Source: Thermoplasmata archaeon
Lineage (GTDB): Archaea > Thermoplasmatota > Thermoplasmata > Thermoplasmatales > Thermoplasmataceae
NCBI GenBank assembly: GCA_021850745.1
Contig: JAJZKX010000118.1
Span: 1-6,269 of the forward strand
Length of the DNA stretch: 6,269 bases
Reading direction: 5' to 3'
How positions within the stretch are numbered: the stretch's first letter is position 1; each line of letters begins with the position of its first letter. Position numbers and translations under genes: made by a program. Below the pieces are notes generated by a model. It ran no database searches, was not told where the DNA came from, and was given only the letters and a program-made list of their open reading frames with translations. Below are positions 5,551-6,269 of this stretch, in pieces.

Positions 5551-5589
5551 CAGGAAACTACTGAAAATAGGTTTATTCAGCAGAATCGA

Positions 5590-5600
5590 GATAAAAATAA
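5590..5600 (-). terminator. Possible T-rich terminator after the NTF2-like gene
   Basis: About 41-51 bases beyond the stop, the minus strand reads TTATTTTTATC. It lies in the 102-bp gap between two convergent genes, where transcripts from both sides must end. I see no other gene or structure in that gap. Confidence 0.35.
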
Positions 5601-5640
5601 TGCCAGAATAAAGTGCTTCTCTGGCCTGTAACTCATTATA

Positions 5641-5994
5641 CTAACTGAAGGTGGAAGGATCAAATACTGTTCTTATGAAGACGATCTTCCCGCCTTTTAC
5701 CTTATACCAAGAACTCATGTAAACTATTTTTTCTGGTGTGACAAAGTCATAAAGGAGACACGCGTCCTCTCCTTCGACAAACATTTTCTGTATAGAGTAG
5801 TTGCCCTGATACCGTTTCAGCATATTGGTAAATTCCTTTGGTTTTCCGAATGTCTCTCCTGCTGGGCCGATGATTTTCACGCTCCCATCAATTAAGATGC
5901 TTGCTTGGTCATATTTCTTTGAATCCAGGGATTCGATGTAACTCAACACGACTCTCTTTGTTTCTTCCCCTATCTGTTCCATTTTATTCACCAT
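5641..5994 (-). CDS. NTF2/SnoaL-like small domain protein
   Basis: This 117-residue soluble protein has the size and order of an NTF2-like cone: an N-terminal helix (EETKRVVLSYIESLDSKKY), a strand with SILIDGSVKIIGPAGETFG (about 32-50), a helix (KPKEFTNMLKRY), then strands ending in an aromatic-rich WYKVKGGKIVFIRTVFDPS. This is the pattern of SnoaL-like or ketosteroid-isomerase-like proteins, which bind or isomerise small hydrophobic molecules, though many have no known activity. No substrate can be assigned. Two starts are close: ATG 5994, with a TATA-like box 26 bases upstream (leaderless), and ATG 5982, preceded at 5 bases by GGTGA. I use 5994. The stop of the oxidoreductase gene upstream is 49 bp away on the same strand, so a shared role in small-molecule metabolism is possible but unproven. 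Confidence 0.8.
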   Translation of the reverse strand: MVNKMEQIGEETKRVVLSYIESLDSKKYDQASILIDGSVKIIGPAGETFGKPKEFTNMLKRYQGNYSIQKMFVEGEDACLLYDFVTPEKIVYMSSWYKVKGGKIVFIRTVFDPSTFS

Positions 5995-6015
5995 TTCACC
6001 ATAACAAGATTTCTA

Positions 6016-6024
6016 CCTTAAATG
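6016..6024 (-). promoter_or_regulatory. TATA-like box for the NTF2-like gene
   Basis: The minus strand reads CATTTAAGG, centred about 26 bases before ATG 5994, the spacing of a leaderless gene. It lies in the short gap after the oxidoreductase stop, so the NTF2-like gene may be transcribed separately from its neighbour. Confidence 0.45.
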
Positions 6025-6043
6025 TCAACTGGCTTTGCTTCTT

Positions 6044-6269
6044 TCACTGGCTAACTATTAGTACTATTTTACCTGTGTTGTGGCCTGCGATACCTGATAT
6101 GAAGGCATCCTTAGCTTGACTAAGAGGATAAGTTCCTTGCACTACAGGTTTTACAATGCCTGAGTCCACTAGCCTTGCAATCTCTCTCAACTCATTTCCA
6201 TCGGGTTTTACGAGCATTGAGATCCCTTTCACCCCATATTTCCTTTCCAGATCTTCATTAGTATCGTCT
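6044..6269 (-). CDS. C-terminal fragment of an MDR-superfamily NAD(P)H oxidoreductase (quinone oxidoreductase/alcohol dehydrogenase type), cut by window edge
   Basis: The frame is open from the right edge to TGA at 6046-6044 and gives about 75 residues of a larger protein. The sequence follows the end of the medium-chain dehydrogenase/reductase family: a strand (GISMLVKPDG), a helix (ELREIARLVDSG), then IVKPVVQGTYPLSQAKDAF, and a closing HNTGKIVLIVS. The phrase leu-val-asp-x-gly, then pro-val-val, then the ala-x-x-ala-phe helix and gly-lys-ile-val-leu strand is characteristic of quinone oxidoreductase-like members. The N-terminal catalytic domain and the GxGxxG nucleotide site lie outside the window, so zinc content, cofactor and substrate are unknown. 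The family usually has 310-340 residues. An internal GTG at 6232 is not a real start because the homologous frame continues upstream. Confidence 0.85.
   Translation of the reverse strand, partial: DDTNEDLERKYGVKGISMLVKPDGNELREIARLVDSGIVKPVVQGTYPLSQAKDAFISGIAGHNTGKIVLIVSQ

Noticed and set aside
5539..5640. Convergent gap between the lyase-like and NTF2-like genes, checked for a small gene or RNA
   Set aside because: It holds only very short frames and T-rich end signals, and no tRNA-like or repeated structure was seen.

Overview
This 6.3-kb window (GC around the mid-40s percent, estimated by eye) looks like chromosomal DNA of an archaeon, most plausibly a Thermoplasmata/Thermoplasmatales-type organism. 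The evidence is indirect. Three genes have TATA-like boxes centred 25-27 bases before the ATG, as in leaderless transcripts. Shine-Dalgarno-like motifs appear before the operon-internal gene and, weakly, before its partner. AGA/AGG arginine and ATA isoleucine codons are common. There is also a secreted Asn/Thr/Ser-rich beta-repeat protein with several N-glycosylation sequons. No rRNA, tRNA, insertion sequence or CRISPR array was seen, so the taxon is an inference.

Layout, left to right. (1) Positions 1-1176, minus strand: a nearly complete 12-helix major facilitator transporter that runs off the left edge. Its 5' end is odd because no ordinary start codon lies ahead of the first membrane helix. 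(2) 1369-2523, plus: an orphan beta-class DNA methyltransferase (motif IV TSPPY before motif I DPFNGVG) with about 130 extra N-terminal residues and no restriction enzyme beside it. (3) 3707-2545, minus: a two-gene operon for a small two-helix membrane protein with a charged helical tail and a membrane-anchored DUF4097-like beta-repeat surface protein. The 204-bp region upstream holds an operator-like palindrome, a TATA-like box, three nested stems and a 25-codon Cys-containing small ORF overlapping the operon start. (4) 4529-3912, minus: a 205-residue protein whose C-terminal half resembles an uncharacterised family of phages and proteobacteria. (5) 4651-5538, plus and divergent from (4): an isocitrate lyase/PEP mutase superfamily enzyme with an altered metal-site motif. 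(6) 5994-5641, minus: an NTF2/SnoaL-like small protein. (7) 6269-6044, minus: the C-terminus of a zinc-type/quinone-oxidoreductase-like MDR enzyme entering from the right edge.

These genes do not form one obvious pathway. The clearest functional unit is the two-gene envelope operon with its structured leader. The divergent pair (4)/(5) shares a 121-bp promoter region with one leaderless-type TATA box for each side. The last two genes are co-directional and 49 bp apart, but the NTF2-like gene appears to have its own promoter. I see no clear multi-gene defence or biosynthetic system. The points most worth a second look are the structured region 3697-3848, the missing start of the transporter, the altered active-site motif of the lyase-like enzyme, and the phage-family-like protein at 3912-4529.
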